A DNA stretch of 64,000 nt from Nitrospiraceae bacterium UBA6905. Its GTDB lineage: Bacteria; Nitrospirota; Thermodesulfovibrionia; Thermodesulfovibrionales; UBA6898. The position numbers and the translations under genes are program-made. Below are positions 35,321-44,453 of this stretch, piece by piece. The stretch lies in assembly GCA_002451165.1 (NCBI GenBank), contig DKBH01000104.1:1-64000 (forward strand). The letters run 5' to 3'. Below the pieces are notes generated by a model, which had not been told where the DNA came from, searched no databases, and worked only from the letters and a program-made list of their open reading frames with translations. The first letter of the stretch is position 1. Every line of letters starts with the position of its first letter.

Positions 35321-36049
35321 TCAGCGTACTCGAAAAGACTTTGTTCTGAGGTTCTTATCGGTAACATACTGCGCGTGTTCGTCTATGAGAACACCGAGTT
35401 CCCGCATCATCTTGTCAGCAGGCTTCAGCCGGTGCAACTTCGAAATTTCCCATTTAAGAAGCGTTGAGAAGAAGGTACGTACACCAGGTGAAAGTCTGCT
35501 CATATGTGTGCTATCTGTACAACAGTTTTCGCAGAGCACCGTACCATGAGCCAAATGAAATATATCCCCCCGTCCGCCGCAGCGACCGCAGGATTGCAGT
35601 CGCGGCAGAAAACCTGATATTTCAAGAAGTTTTAGCTTGTAAAAGAGCATGATCAGCTCTTCCGGATATCCCGTTTCCATAACCGTAAGAGTTCTCATGA
35701 GCAGTGAAAAGACGTTTCTGCTTTTGTCCCTCTCCGGCACCAGAAGGAGGGTTAATTCGATGAGTTCAGATACTTTCAAGAAACAACCCAGGGATTCTCG
35801 AATGGCGCGGTAGACATGTGTTATGTCGCACTGCGTCAGGCGGGGCAAGGGAGCATCCTCTTTCCCCCAGAACGAGATGCGGCTGCAGGTGAGAGGTTCC
35901 AAACTGCTGCCAAATCTGCTTTTCAGTTTGCGCGGGCTTTTGGCGAAAACCTTGATGATGCCATAGTCACTGGTGATAAATGTAACGATAAGGTCAGCTT
36001 CGCCATACGGCGTGGTCCTCAGTACGATCCCCTCGGTACGCTGAAGCAT
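35321..36049 (-). CDS. recO: DNA repair protein RecO
   Basis: The chosen start is the ATG at 36049, overlapping the upstream TAA by one base, giving 242 residues. The N-terminal OB fold has LQRTEGIVLRTTPYGEADLI, and the C-terminal part has a zinc finger (CGRCGG ... CENC). RecO loads RecA with RecR and anneals SSB-coated strands. It is the last gene of aspC-era-bfn-recO and converges with the DksA-like gene six bases away. Confidence 0.93.
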   Translation of the reverse strand: MLQRTEGIVLRTTPYGEADLIVTFITSDYGIIKVFAKSPRKLKSRFGSSLEPLTCSRISFWGKEDAPLPRLTQCDITHVYRAIRESLGCFLKVSELIELTLLLVPERDKSRNVFSLLMRTLTVMETGYPEELIMLFYKLKLLEISGFLPRLQSCGRCGGRGDIFHLAHGTVLCENCCTDSTHMSRLSPGVRTFFSTLLKWEISKLHRLKPADKMMRELGVLIDEHAQYVTDKNLRTKSFRVR

Positions 36050-36501
36050 TACATGATATTGCCGAAGTCTTCTGGCTTGAGGTTCTTCAGCCATTCATCA
36101 AGTTCGTCAGCAGTCTTTGTGCTTAGAATGGATTCCTCGACAAAAATAGGCACAAGCATCCGCAAAGCTATCGCAACAGCATCGCTCGGCCGCGAATCAA
36201 TGAGTGTCTCTTTCTGCCCGTTTGTAATATGAATAAGCGCATAATAGGTATTGTCAATAATTTCGGTCACCACGATCTTCGTCACGCGGACATGAAGCCC
36301 CTCGATAATGTTCTTGATTAGGTCATGAGTGAGCGGTCGTGGCGTCGCGACTTTGCCGAGCGCAAGGGCAATCGAGTCAGCTTCCGGCTTGCCGATCCAT
36401 ATCGGGAGAGTTCCCGTCCCTTCCGACTCTTTAAGAAGAAGAATATACATGTTGCTGCGTGGGTCAAAGAGAAGACCCTCAACTTTCATTTCTACGAACA
36501 T
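36049..36501 (-). CDS. BFN-domain (DUF151) putative bifunctional nuclease
   Basis: This 150-residue protein is a single BFN/DUF151 domain: LFDPRSNMYILLLKESEG, LPIWIGKPEADSIALAL, RPLTHDLIKNII and SRPSDAVAIALRMLVPIFV are all family-typical. Some plant members show nuclease activity, but the bacterial role is not established. It follows era with no gap and is coupled to recO. Confidence 0.92.
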   Translation of the reverse strand: MFVEMKVEGLLFDPRSNMYILLLKESEGTGTLPIWIGKPEADSIALALGKVATPRPLTHDLIKNIIEGLHVRVTKIVVTEIIDNTYYALIHITNGQKETLIDSRPSDAVAIALRMLVPIFVEESILSTKTADELDEWLKNLKPEDFGNIM

Positions 36502-37389
36502 TCAGCGATACCCGAGCGCATCAAGCATTTTTTGGTCGTCGCGCCAGCCTTTCTTCACTTTTATCCATAATTCAATATATACGCGGCTACCGATCAGCCG
36601 TTCGATATCCCTACGTGCCTGACTTCCGATCGTCTTGAGCATCTCGCCCTTACTTCCTATTATAATACCTTTTTGTCCTTCCCTTTCAACATAAATTACC
36701 GCGCGAATGTTGACGATACCCTGCTCCTTTGCCACCCATTCCTGGACTTCTACAGCAACGGCGTGCGGGACCTCTTCCGATATGTTTTTTATAATTTTTT
36801 CACGGATGATTTCAGCGGCCATGAACCGTTGATACTGATCCGTTACCATATCATCATCGTAATATTTCGGTCCAAGAGGCAGCAATTCACGGATCTTCTC
36901 CAGCAGCATATCAATTCCTTTATTTTTCAATCCTGATACGGAAATAAAACCGTCAAAAGAAAAGAGTTCTCTATAGCTGCGAATTACTTCATTGATCTCT
37001 TGCGGACTTTTCCTGTCAGCCTTGTTCAAGGCAAAAAGAACTGGTTTCCCGATATTTCTGAGCACATCCAGAATGGCACAATCCTCATCTCTATGTCTTT
37101 CTGCATCTGTTACAAAAACGACAAGATCGATCTCCCTGAGCGTTTCTTTTGCGGTTCTGACCATCGAGCGCCCGAGAGCATGCCGTGGAGCATGGATACC
37201 TGGTGTATCGATGAAGATCATCTGCGCTGACGGAAGATTTCTGATTCCCAAGAGCCTGTTCCGAGTGGTCTGCTGTCTTTTTGCAACAATAGCTATCTTC
37301 TGCCCGACAACGGCATTGAGGATCGTTGACTTGCCAACGTTCGGCCTGCCGACGAGAGCAATAAACCCTGATCGGAACGTGTCAGGCAT
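36502..37389 (-). CDS. era: GTPase Era
   Basis: This 295-residue protein has G1 GRPNVGKSTILNAVVG, G3 DTPGIHAPRHALG, G4 NKADRK, and a C-terminal KH domain with EREGQKGIIIGSKGEMLKTI (KH GxxG). Era binds 16S rRNA and helps assemble the 30S subunit. Start and stop codons abut its neighbours (aspC and the BFN gene), so the three are a tight operon. Confidence 0.97.
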   Translation of the reverse strand: MPDTFRSGFIALVGRPNVGKSTILNAVVGQKIAIVAKRQQTTRNRLLGIRNLPSAQMIFIDTPGIHAPRHALGRSMVRTAKETLREIDLVVFVTDAERHRDEDCAILDVLRNIGKPVLFALNKADRKSPQEINEVIRSYRELFSFDGFISVSGLKNKGIDMLLEKIRELLPLGPKYYDDDMVTDQYQRFMAAEIIREKIIKNISEEVPHAVAVEVQEWVAKEQGIVNIRAVIYVEREGQKGIIIGSKGEMLKTIGSQARRDIERLIGSRVYIELWIKVKKGWRDDQKMLDALGYR

Positions 37390-38589
37390 CTATGTTGCAG
37401 GCATAAGGTTCTGAACGGCCTGTCGGATTCTTTCTATTCCCTTCCGAATGTCCTCAAGAGATGTGGCATAAGAAATTCTCAAGTAGTTGTCATCGCCAAA
37501 TGCATCACCCGGCACGAGAGCTACTTTGGCTTCTTCCAGCAAATAGAGGGCAAAATCCGTGGAAGACGCCACGGTTTTGTTGTGGAATCGAGAACCGTAG
37601 ATACTTGCCGTATGTGGAAATACATAAAACGCACCATTCGGTGCCATACAGTGCATGCCCAAAATTGTATTCAATCCACGTACAATGAATGTCCTCCGTC
37701 TATCGAACTCCGAACGCATCACCGATACGAAATCCTGAGGACCGTTCAATGCCTCAACTGCGGCCTTCTGCGTTACCGAAGTAGGATTTGACGTCGACTG
37801 GCTCTGGATATTCGTCATGGCCTTGATTACGTCAGCAGGTCCTGCTGCATATCCCAGCCTCCATCCGGTCATAGCATGTGATTTTGAAAGACCGTTGATA
37901 ACGATGGTCCTTGCCTTGATCTCATCATGAAGAGACGCTATGCTGATATGAGCGGCATTACCGTAAACCAGCTTCTCATAGATCTCGTCTGATATGACAT
38001 AGAAATTGTGCCTGACCGCAAGCTCCGCAATCTTCTCCAATGTCTTTTTGTCATAGAGCATCCCGGTGGGATTTGATGGAGAGTTCAGGATGAGAGATTT
38101 CGTCCTGTCCGTTATGGCTGCCTCAAGGGCCTCGGGTTTCAGCATAAAGGAATCTTTTTCAAGTGTCTGCACAAATACTGGCTTCGCGTCGTTAAGCAGA
38201 ACCTGATCCGGATAGGAAACCCAGTAGGGAGAAGGGATGATTACCTCATCTCCCGGCCCATACAGCGCCTGTGCAACGTTATAGAGACTGTGCTTCGCTC
38301 CGCACGACACGATGATCTCCTCGCGCTGATAGGTTATGCCATTGTCGACATGAAATTTCTTGATAATCGCGTCCTTCAGGGGATCTATCCCTCCAACTGG
38401 CGTATACTTCGTGAAACCGTCCCGAATGGCTTTGCATGCCGCCTCTTTGATGTTATCCGGCGTATCGAAATCAGGCTCACCGACACCGAAGTTGATAACA
38501 TCGACCCCTGATGCCTTCATAGCTTTGGCCCGCGAATCGATGGCGAGTGTGGGAGAAGGCTTGATCTTTTGTGCACGCGCTGATAGCAT
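37390..38589 (-). CDS. aspC: Class I aspartate/aromatic aminotransferase
   Basis: This 399-residue PLP enzyme has INFGVGEPDFDTPDNIKEAA near the start, NSPSNPTGMLYDKKTLEKI, and the PLP lysine in NGLSKSHAMTGWRLGYA. The pattern is that of the thermophile-type aspartate aminotransferase (AspC/AspB Ib subgroup), which transfers amino groups between aspartate and 2-oxoglutarate. It has its own AGAAAGGA ribosome-binding site and is first in the aspC-era-bfn-recO run. Confidence 0.93.
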   Translation of the reverse strand: MLSARAQKIKPSPTLAIDSRAKAMKASGVDVINFGVGEPDFDTPDNIKEAACKAIRDGFTKYTPVGGIDPLKDAIIKKFHVDNGITYQREEIIVSCGAKHSLYNVAQALYGPGDEVIIPSPYWVSYPDQVLLNDAKPVFVQTLEKDSFMLKPEALEAAITDRTKSLILNSPSNPTGMLYDKKTLEKIAELAVRHNFYVISDEIYEKLVYGNAAHISIASLHDEIKARTIVINGLSKSHAMTGWRLGYAAGPADVIKAMTNIQSQSTSNPTSVTQKAAVEALNGPQDFVSVMRSEFDRRRTFIVRGLNTILGMHCMAPNGAFYVFPHTASIYGSRFHNKTVASSTDFALYLLEEAKVALVPGDAFGDDNYLRISYATSLEDIRKGIERIRQAVQNLMPAT

Positions 38590-38706
38590 GTTTATGTCCT
38601 TTCTGCTGATCGAACTAAGACGTTATTCTAAAACATTTGCCTGTGCTATGCAATGGTGCCTGATCTTTTCCTTCTGACCGTCCTACCTTTCCGGGAAATA
38701 TTTCAC

Positions 38707-38735
38707 TTGATAAAATTCATCTAATGCGCGATTAT
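38707..38735 (+). promoter_or_regulatory. Candidate promoter of the nitronate monooxygenase gene
   Basis: TTGATA (38707-38712) is followed after 17 bases by GATTAT (38730-38735). The ATG at 38746 begins 10 bases after the -10, and no Shine-Dalgarno lies between, so the mRNA has a very short leader or none. Confidence 0.4.
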
Positions 38736-38745
38736 AAAAAGTATT

Positions 38746-39858
38746 ATGATTGAGACCCTCCCTTCTTTAACGATAAAGGGAAAGACCATCCCCCTCCCCA
38801 TTATTCAGGGCGGTATGGGTGTGGGCGTATCGCTGAATCCCCTTGCAAGCGCTGTAGCCCGAGAGGGCGGCGTTGGTATTGTCTCGAGTGCATGCCTTGA
38901 CCGGCTGGTGTCGAAAAGAACGGGCAAGAAACTGAACTCTTATGAGGCCGCCTACGAAGAGGTTTCCCTTGCAAAGATGAGCGGTGGTGTTGCCGGCATC
39001 AACATTATGTGTGCATTAGCCCGTGACTATAATGACTCGGTGAAGGGTGCCCTCGATGCCGGAGCCGACGTTATCATTTCCGGGGCTGGTCTTCCGCTGA
39101 CATTGCCGGCCATACAGCCTCCCAAGGACACAGCGCTGATACCAATCGTGTCTTCCTCTCGTGCGCTTGAGATCATCTGTAAGAAATGGGAAAAACTCGG
39201 ATACCGTCCCGACGCTGCCGTTCTTGAAGGACCTCTCGCAGGCGGACACCTCGGATTCAGGATGGACCAGATAGACATGGAGGAGAACAAGCTTGAAAAT
39301 CTCCTTCCTCCGGTCAAAGACATGGCCAAGAAATACGGGGACTTTCCTATCGTCGTTGCAGGGGGGATCTATACGTATGACGATATCGTGGCTTACCTCA
39401 AAGCAGGGGCCTCCGGTGTTCAGATGGGCACGCGCTTCCTTGCGACGGAAGAAAGCAGCGCATCCCCGAACTATAAGAGTTCTGTCGTTGCTGCCCAAGG
39501 AAGTGATATCATCGTTGCATATGATCCCGGTTCTCCCTGCGGGCTTCCTTTCAGGATTATCCGGCAGTCTCCCATGTATGTTTCGGCACTTGCAAAAAGA
39601 AGAACGCCGAAATGTGACAAAGGATATGTACTGCAGAAAGACCGTGAAGGAAAATACAGTCTCTGCCCCGCAAAGAGGAGCAATGAGCATCATTTCTGTA
39701 TCTGTAATGGTCTCCTCAGTTCCGCAGGCTATAACCCGAATGAGGAAGAGCCTCTCTTCACGGTAGGGTCGAACGCCGACCGCATAGATAAAATAGTAAC
39801 GGTCAAGGCACTCATGCAGGAGCTTACCGGCAAGGCCTGCGTTCCGGCATCAGCCTAA
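38746..39858 (+). CDS. Nitronate monooxygenase (2-nitropropane dioxygenase family)
   Basis: This 370-residue FMN-dependent TIM barrel has PIIQGGMGVGVSLNPLASAV near the start, GVAGINIMCA, ADVIISGAGLPLTLPA, PLAGGHLGF (His-containing), VAGGIYTYDDIVAYLKAGA and GVQMGTRFLAT. It oxidises alkyl nitronates, possibly propionate-3-nitronate. The C-terminus carries several Cys (CDKGYVLQ, SLCPA, FCICNGLLSSAGY), a feature of a bacterial subgroup. It stands alone and overlaps the convergent MFS gene by 9 bases. Confidence 0.9.
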   Translation: MIETLPSLTIKGKTIPLPIIQGGMGVGVSLNPLASAVAREGGVGIVSSACLDRLVSKRTGKKLNSYEAAYEEVSLAKMSGGVAGINIMCALARDYNDSVKGALDAGADVIISGAGLPLTLPAIQPPKDTALIPIVSSSRALEIICKKWEKLGYRPDAAVLEGPLAGGHLGFRMDQIDMEENKLENLLPPVKDMAKKYGDFPIVVAGGIYTYDDIVAYLKAGASGVQMGTRFLATEESSASPNYKSSVVAAQGSDIIVAYDPGSPCGLPFRIIRQSPMYVSALAKRRTPKCDKGYVLQKDREGKYSLCPAKRSNEHHFCICNGLLSSAGYNPNEEEPLFTVGSNADRIDKIVTVKALMQELTGKACVPASA

Positions 39859-41109
39859 TCCGTTTTTTTCGTCCTCCTTGTCCATGTTCGGTCCCCCACC
39901 CCTAACCCTGATTACCATAACAAGCCCGGCAATGAAAAACAGGGAGACCGCAAGTATGGCGGGCCTCTGGCTCCTGAACGTGGCGGATATATACCCAAAA
40001 AGCAGCGGACCGATCACAGCCGATGATTTCCCTACAAGCGCATAGGTCCCGAAGTATTCACTTTCCCTGCCCCGCGGAATGAACTGCGTGAAAAAAGCTC
40101 TGCTGGAGGCCTGGATCGTACCGAGCCCCAGTCCCGCAACAGACGCCAAAAGAAAAAAATGCATCTTATCGGCTATGACATACGCTAGCGCAGAAACTGC
40201 TACCCAGAGCATAAGGGAGAGAACAACAATCTTTTTAGGTCCCCATACATCCATAGGTTTTGCCATGACAAATGCTCCGGCAAGTGCCGTCGTCTGCACC
40301 GTGAGGTAGAGCGCTATCAGTTCCTGCGTGTCGAACCCGAGCGTGGTAGCCGCGAAGATACTGGAAAAGACAATGACCGTATTCACCCCGTCCTCATACA
40401 GAAGATATGACAGCATGAACTTCCGAACTTCACGATGGCCGAAGATCTCGCGCAAAACGGCAAGGGCATACCGCCAGCCTTTCATTGCCGCGCTGAAATC
40501 GGTTATTCCGCTTTGCCGGTCTTCCGGCAGAAAAAGGAAGGCGGGGAGCGAAAAGACGGCAAAAAAAAGCGATACCATGATCCATGCCGCGGCGTATCGT
40601 CCTGACGATACAAGCGGCAGCGCAAGAAGGAGAGAAAGAATGGATCCCGCATACCCCACGCCGAACCCCCATGAGGAAACCCTGCCGTGATACTCCCGCC
40701 TGGCGATGCAGGGCAAGAAGGAATTGTAAAATACCAGCCCCCCCTCCATGCCGATATTTGCCGCAAGAACGAGAAAAAAACCTTCGAGGACCATACCTTC
40801 CTTCAGTACGGAAAAGAGCGAAACCGATATGACACAGATTATGGTATAAAACAGCAGAAGGCGCTTCCGCTTGCCGCTGTAATCGGCAATCCCTCCCATG
40901 AAAGGGGATGTGAGCGCCACAAATGCCATGCTCAACGATATGGCTCTACCCCACCACAGATCACCCAGCCCCGCCGTGTTTCCTGCAATAGACGAGACGT
41001 AAAACACCGGGAATATAACGGCTGCTATGACTGCAGAATAGCTTGAATTTGCAAAATCGAAAAGACACCAGCTGATGAGTTGCCTGCGGTTAAGACCTTC
41101 CATGACCAT
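39850..41109 (-). CDS. MFS permease, UMF1/Atg22-like
   Basis: This 419-residue protein has about 12 membrane helices. The N-terminus (SWCLFDFANSSYSAVIAAVI) is the hallmark of the Atg22/UMF1 family, with PFMGGIADYSGKRKRLLLF in loop 2-3. Yeast Atg22 exports amino acids from vacuoles; bacterial substrates are unknown. It lies 21 bases downstream of the SurA_N gene and is the last gene of the envelope operon. Confidence 0.88.
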   Translation of the reverse strand: MVMEGLNRRQLISWCLFDFANSSYSAVIAAVIFPVFYVSSIAGNTAGLGDLWWGRAISLSMAFVALTSPFMGGIADYSGKRKRLLLFYTIICVISVSLFSVLKEGMVLEGFFLVLAANIGMEGGLVFYNSFLPCIARREYHGRVSSWGFGVGYAGSILSLLLALPLVSSGRYAAAWIMVSLFFAVFSLPAFLFLPEDRQSGITDFSAAMKGWRYALAVLREIFGHREVRKFMLSYLLYEDGVNTVIVFSSIFAATTLGFDTQELIALYLTVQTTALAGAFVMAKPMDVWGPKKIVVLSLMLWVAVSALAYVIADKMHFFLLASVAGLGLGTIQASSRAFFTQFIPRGRESEYFGTYALVGKSSAVIGPLLFGYISATFRSQRPAILAVSLFFIAGLVMVIRVRGGGPNMDKEDEKNGLG

Positions 41110-41130
41110 CAGCGCATCGGAAAGAAGCCA

Positions 41131-41682
41131 TCAATCAAGAAATGTCCTGATATAGGCATCTTTTCTCAGTTCCCGCAGCGTTTCCTTCAGGCGACGGTTC
41201 AGCTCCTTTTCCGTCAGATAGGTGTCTATCTCATCCCGCACGTCCTCGAATTCCCTGCCCGCGAAATCAGCTTTGTTCACTTCGTAATATTTTTCGATCT
41301 CAGCTTCACCGACGCGTATGAAGGCACGGATCTTAAGGTCGATATATTCATTCATCACCTGATCTATAGATGTTGATTCGATGCGGTATTTGCGCGCCTC
41401 CCTCAGTAAAAGAAGTCTGTTGATCATAGTTTCAAGAACTTCTCCTATGGTGATGTCCGGTGATATTCTTACCGTAGCTCGATACTGCTCATCAAGTTCG
41501 CTCATGGTGATCGCCTGGTCATCCACAAATGCAACGACCCGATCATTGATACCGCCACAACTATTGTCCGTGAAGAATATCGCGAACGGCGTGAAACAAA
41601 GGAATATAATAATTACTCTTCTTAGCAGTCTCAGGTTTATCACTGAAGGTGACACCACCACCTTTGGTATTGCTCTCATCAC
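41131..41682 (-). CDS. SurA N-terminal domain protein (periplasmic chaperone-like)
   Basis: This 183-residue protein has a signal or anchor segment (VIIIFLCFTPFAIFFTDNS) and a SurA_N-type helical domain: VVAFVDDQAITMSELDEQYR, TIGEVLETMINRLLLLREAR and EYIDLKIRAFI. No parvulin (PPIase) domain follows, so it is shorter than SurA (about 430 residues). Its position directly after the Omp85 gene suggests it chaperones outer-membrane proteins on the way to the barrel. Confidence 0.8.
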   Translation of the reverse strand: MMRAIPKVVVSPSVINLRLLRRVIIIFLCFTPFAIFFTDNSCGGINDRVVAFVDDQAITMSELDEQYRATVRISPDITIGEVLETMINRLLLLREARKYRIESTSIDQVMNEYIDLKIRAFIRVGEAEIEKYYEVNKADFAGREFEDVRDEIDTYLTEKELNRRLKETLRELRKDAYIRTFLD

Positions 41683-41708
41683 GCTTTGTTTCTCATGTCG
41701 TAGTGTTC

Positions 41709-44432
41709 TTAAAAAGCCTGACCGATACTGAAATGCAGTTCGCCTTTGCTCTCATCCCTGCCCCTGTTGAGTTTAATACCGTAATCTACCCTGAGGGGTC
41801 CCACAGGCGTTGCGTATCGTAGTCCAAGCCCTGTGGTAAACTTGATATCCCATGGATCGATATCACTCGCCTTGACCCAGACATTACCAAAGTCAAGGAA
41901 CGGTACAATGCTGAATCCTCGTCCGATATTCGTCCTGAACTCGATGCTGCCCATGGCAAAGGCATTGCCGCCGGTAGGATTGCCGTCATCGCCTTTCGGA
42001 CCGAGCGTATCCTGCTCATAACCGCGCACGGAAAACCTCCCGCCGAGAAAGAACCTCTCTACAAGAGGAAGCTCATTTGTACCACTGTACCCATAGGCAA
42101 TACCGCCCCTGGCAGAAAGAGCAAGAACGATCCTCTTAGAGAGCAGGTGAAAGAAACTTCCGTACAGCGTGGTCTTCACAAAATTCGTCTCAGAAAATAA
42201 CAGGGATGAAGCAACCTTGACCGAGATGCCGGCAACGATTCCACGCGTCGGATCAAAGGGGTTGTCGCGCGTGTCATATACCAGTGAGGGCCTGACGGAA
42301 CTGATTGCAAGTGTTCCGACGTCTTCTTTACTCAAAATCACATCCGGCTGCACATCCGTTGTTCTGACAATGGAATATTCGTAGTAGAACTCCGACTTGA
42401 GCGCCTCTGACAACTGTTTTTCAACGCCAGCACTTGCAGCGTACCGCTCAATGCGATAGCGGACCTCCCGTCCTGGAACGGAGATCTCCTTTTTGTTCTC
42501 ATACAGGAACAGCGCCCGGAAGGGCAATTGTTTTCCAAGGAACCATGGCTCGGTGTACTGTATAATGTAGCGTTGTTGCAGAGAACTGAGTTCTCCCCTG
42601 AGGAGCCCCTGTCGGTTCATGCCCCAGAGGTTGCGGTAACTCACTTCTGCATACCCCCGGAACTGCTCATAGTCCGCATATCCGACACCGAACTCATAGG
42701 CGCCGGCATTGCCTTCCTTGACTTTTACCACAAGGTCTTTCACATCTTCGCCAGCATTATAGGACTCGATCTCAACGTCATCAAAGAGTCCCAGTTTGTA
42801 GAGCTTCCTTCGTTCTTCGGCAAGTATTTTGAAACTGTAAGGACGTCCCTCGTCGCTGCTGATTTCCCTCCGTATGACCTCATAGCGCGTCCGTTCATTA
42901 CCGGCTACAACCATTTTCCCAATATGCACTTTCGTCCCTTCAACGACGGTGAAAACGACTGAAACGTTATGATCTTCAATCGTGCGCTGCACCAGCACGT
43001 CAACATTCGGATTCCCCGCACTGACATAGTAATCGATTATCCTGAAGCGGGCGTCGGAAATGTCCACATCGTTGTACGGATCGCCGATCTTTATATTACT
43101 CACGACTAGGAGTTTGGAGCGTACATCGTCCGTAACCCCCTTGATGTCGATCGATCCGATGAGCGTCTTGATACCCTCATCGACTACAACCTTTAGATCC
43201 GCCCTCTCCTGTTGCATGTCTATCGTATATTCTAGTTCCTGTATAACAGCATCAAGGTATCCGAGTGCGCGATAAAATTCCTGTAGCGTATCCCGGTCGC
43301 GGTCTTTCAAGTCGGGGTTGAAATACTCACCCTCTTTCAGCGCCATGACATCCTTCAGGCTTTGCGCCGGGAGTGAGCTACCCTTAATCTCTATTGCGCC
43401 TGTCTTTATTCTGTTGCCTTCAAAGACGAAAAAAGAGACCTCGATCGTATCTTTGTCCTTTTTCAAGACAGGCGCCACCTGAGCAAAGGGAAAGCCTTCG
43501 CTGTGGTAGAGTGTGAGCATGCGCATAACTGCTTCATCCACAATCTCATCATTGACCGTTTCGACTTCGAAAAAAGGCACCTCTTTCTTAAGGCGCTTTG
43601 TCGCTATGGCACTGTTTCCTTCTATGAAGACGGTAAGCTGAGGTCCCGGATCAAGTGTTATGGTCAATACGCCGGCCTCGAAGGTATATGGACCTGCTAC
43701 CGGATGGTAATAGCTGTCCTTGCGCAGCTTCGCCTGAACCCTCTTCAGTTCTTCTCTCACCCTGCCTTGGTCATAGACGTCTCCTACCGAAAGTCTCAAA
43801 TCGTCCGGGGCGATGATGTTCGTCCCCGCGATCTGAATCTTACCGATCACCAGCGGATTACCAGCTTCGACAGTCACGACAAGTTCCACCCGATAGGGGT
43901 GTTTTGTCGGCTCAGTGCGGATACGGACGACGGCTTCTGGGTACCCCGATAATGCCAATTTCTCTCCTAGGTCGCGCTCCGCTTCTGCCATACGGTCATA
44001 CCGCATGACGCCTCCCTCCTTCATGATAAGCAGGTTCCGTATCTTCTTTGCCGAAAGCACGTGGTCTCCCTCTATAGAAACCTCAGATATTTTGTCCTTT
44101 TCCTGCACAATGATCATCACAGCAACAGGTTCATGGTCACTCGTCTGAATGGAAATTTGTTCGAATATACCCTTTAGAAATGCTCTCTTGATTCCTTCAC
44201 GCACCTTTGCTGCATCAATGTGCTTTCCTTCAGCCAGGTCCAGCAGGTCCAGCAGTTCTGACCTGTTCGCAGAATGAAGACCCTGGATTGTAATGGTACC
44301 GATAGTTTCCGCAGGAGCAGGAAGAACAGAAAGCAAGAAGCTCAGAGACAAGAAAAGACAGAATAAACCGCCAGCTGCACGAGAAGTCTTTCTCCCCTTA
44401 CTGTGAAGCGCTGTCTTCACGCAATCTTTCAT
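41709..44432 (-). CDS. Omp85 (BamA/TamA-type) outer-membrane assembly protein with seven POTRA domains
   Basis: This 907-residue protein has a signal peptide (cleavage near APAETIG) and, by eye, seven POTRA repeats beginning at IGTITIQG, ISEVSIEG, IGKIQIAG, LTVFIEGN, TGAIEIKG, IGSIDIKG and IGKMVVAG. The C-terminal 16-strand barrel starts about YEFGVGYADYEQ, with the lid-lock motif FSVRGYEQDTLGP and a terminal Phe (SIGQAF). BamA usually has five POTRAs and TamA three. It lies beside a TamB-like gene and a SurA_N gene, so it may be the window's TamA or a Bam-type paralogue. Confidence 0.92.
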   Translation of the reverse strand: MKDCVKTALHSKGRKTSRAAGGLFCLFLSLSFLLSVLPAPAETIGTITIQGLHSANRSELLDLLDLAEGKHIDAAKVREGIKRAFLKGIFEQISIQTSDHEPVAVMIIVQEKDKISEVSIEGDHVLSAKKIRNLLIMKEGGVMRYDRMAEAERDLGEKLALSGYPEAVVRIRTEPTKHPYRVELVVTVEAGNPLVIGKIQIAGTNIIAPDDLRLSVGDVYDQGRVREELKRVQAKLRKDSYYHPVAGPYTFEAGVLTITLDPGPQLTVFIEGNSAIATKRLKKEVPFFEVETVNDEIVDEAVMRMLTLYHSEGFPFAQVAPVLKKDKDTIEVSFFVFEGNRIKTGAIEIKGSSLPAQSLKDVMALKEGEYFNPDLKDRDRDTLQEFYRALGYLDAVIQELEYTIDMQQERADLKVVVDEGIKTLIGSIDIKGVTDDVRSKLLVVSNIKIGDPYNDVDISDARFRIIDYYVSAGNPNVDVLVQRTIEDHNVSVVFTVVEGTKVHIGKMVVAGNERTRYEVIRREISSDEGRPYSFKILAEERRKLYKLGLFDDVEIESYNAGEDVKDLVVKVKEGNAGAYEFGVGYADYEQFRGYAEVSYRNLWGMNRQGLLRGELSSLQQRYIIQYTEPWFLGKQLPFRALFLYENKKEISVPGREVRYRIERYAASAGVEKQLSEALKSEFYYEYSIVRTTDVQPDVILSKEDVGTLAISSVRPSLVYDTRDNPFDPTRGIVAGISVKVASSLLFSETNFVKTTLYGSFFHLLSKRIVLALSARGGIAYGYSGTNELPLVERFFLGGRFSVRGYEQDTLGPKGDDGNPTGGNAFAMGSIEFRTNIGRGFSIVPFLDFGNVWVKASDIDPWDIKFTTGLGLRYATPVGPLRVDYGIKLNRGRDESKGELHFSIGQAF

Positions 44433-44453
44433 TCCTAACCTAATTCCGTTTCC

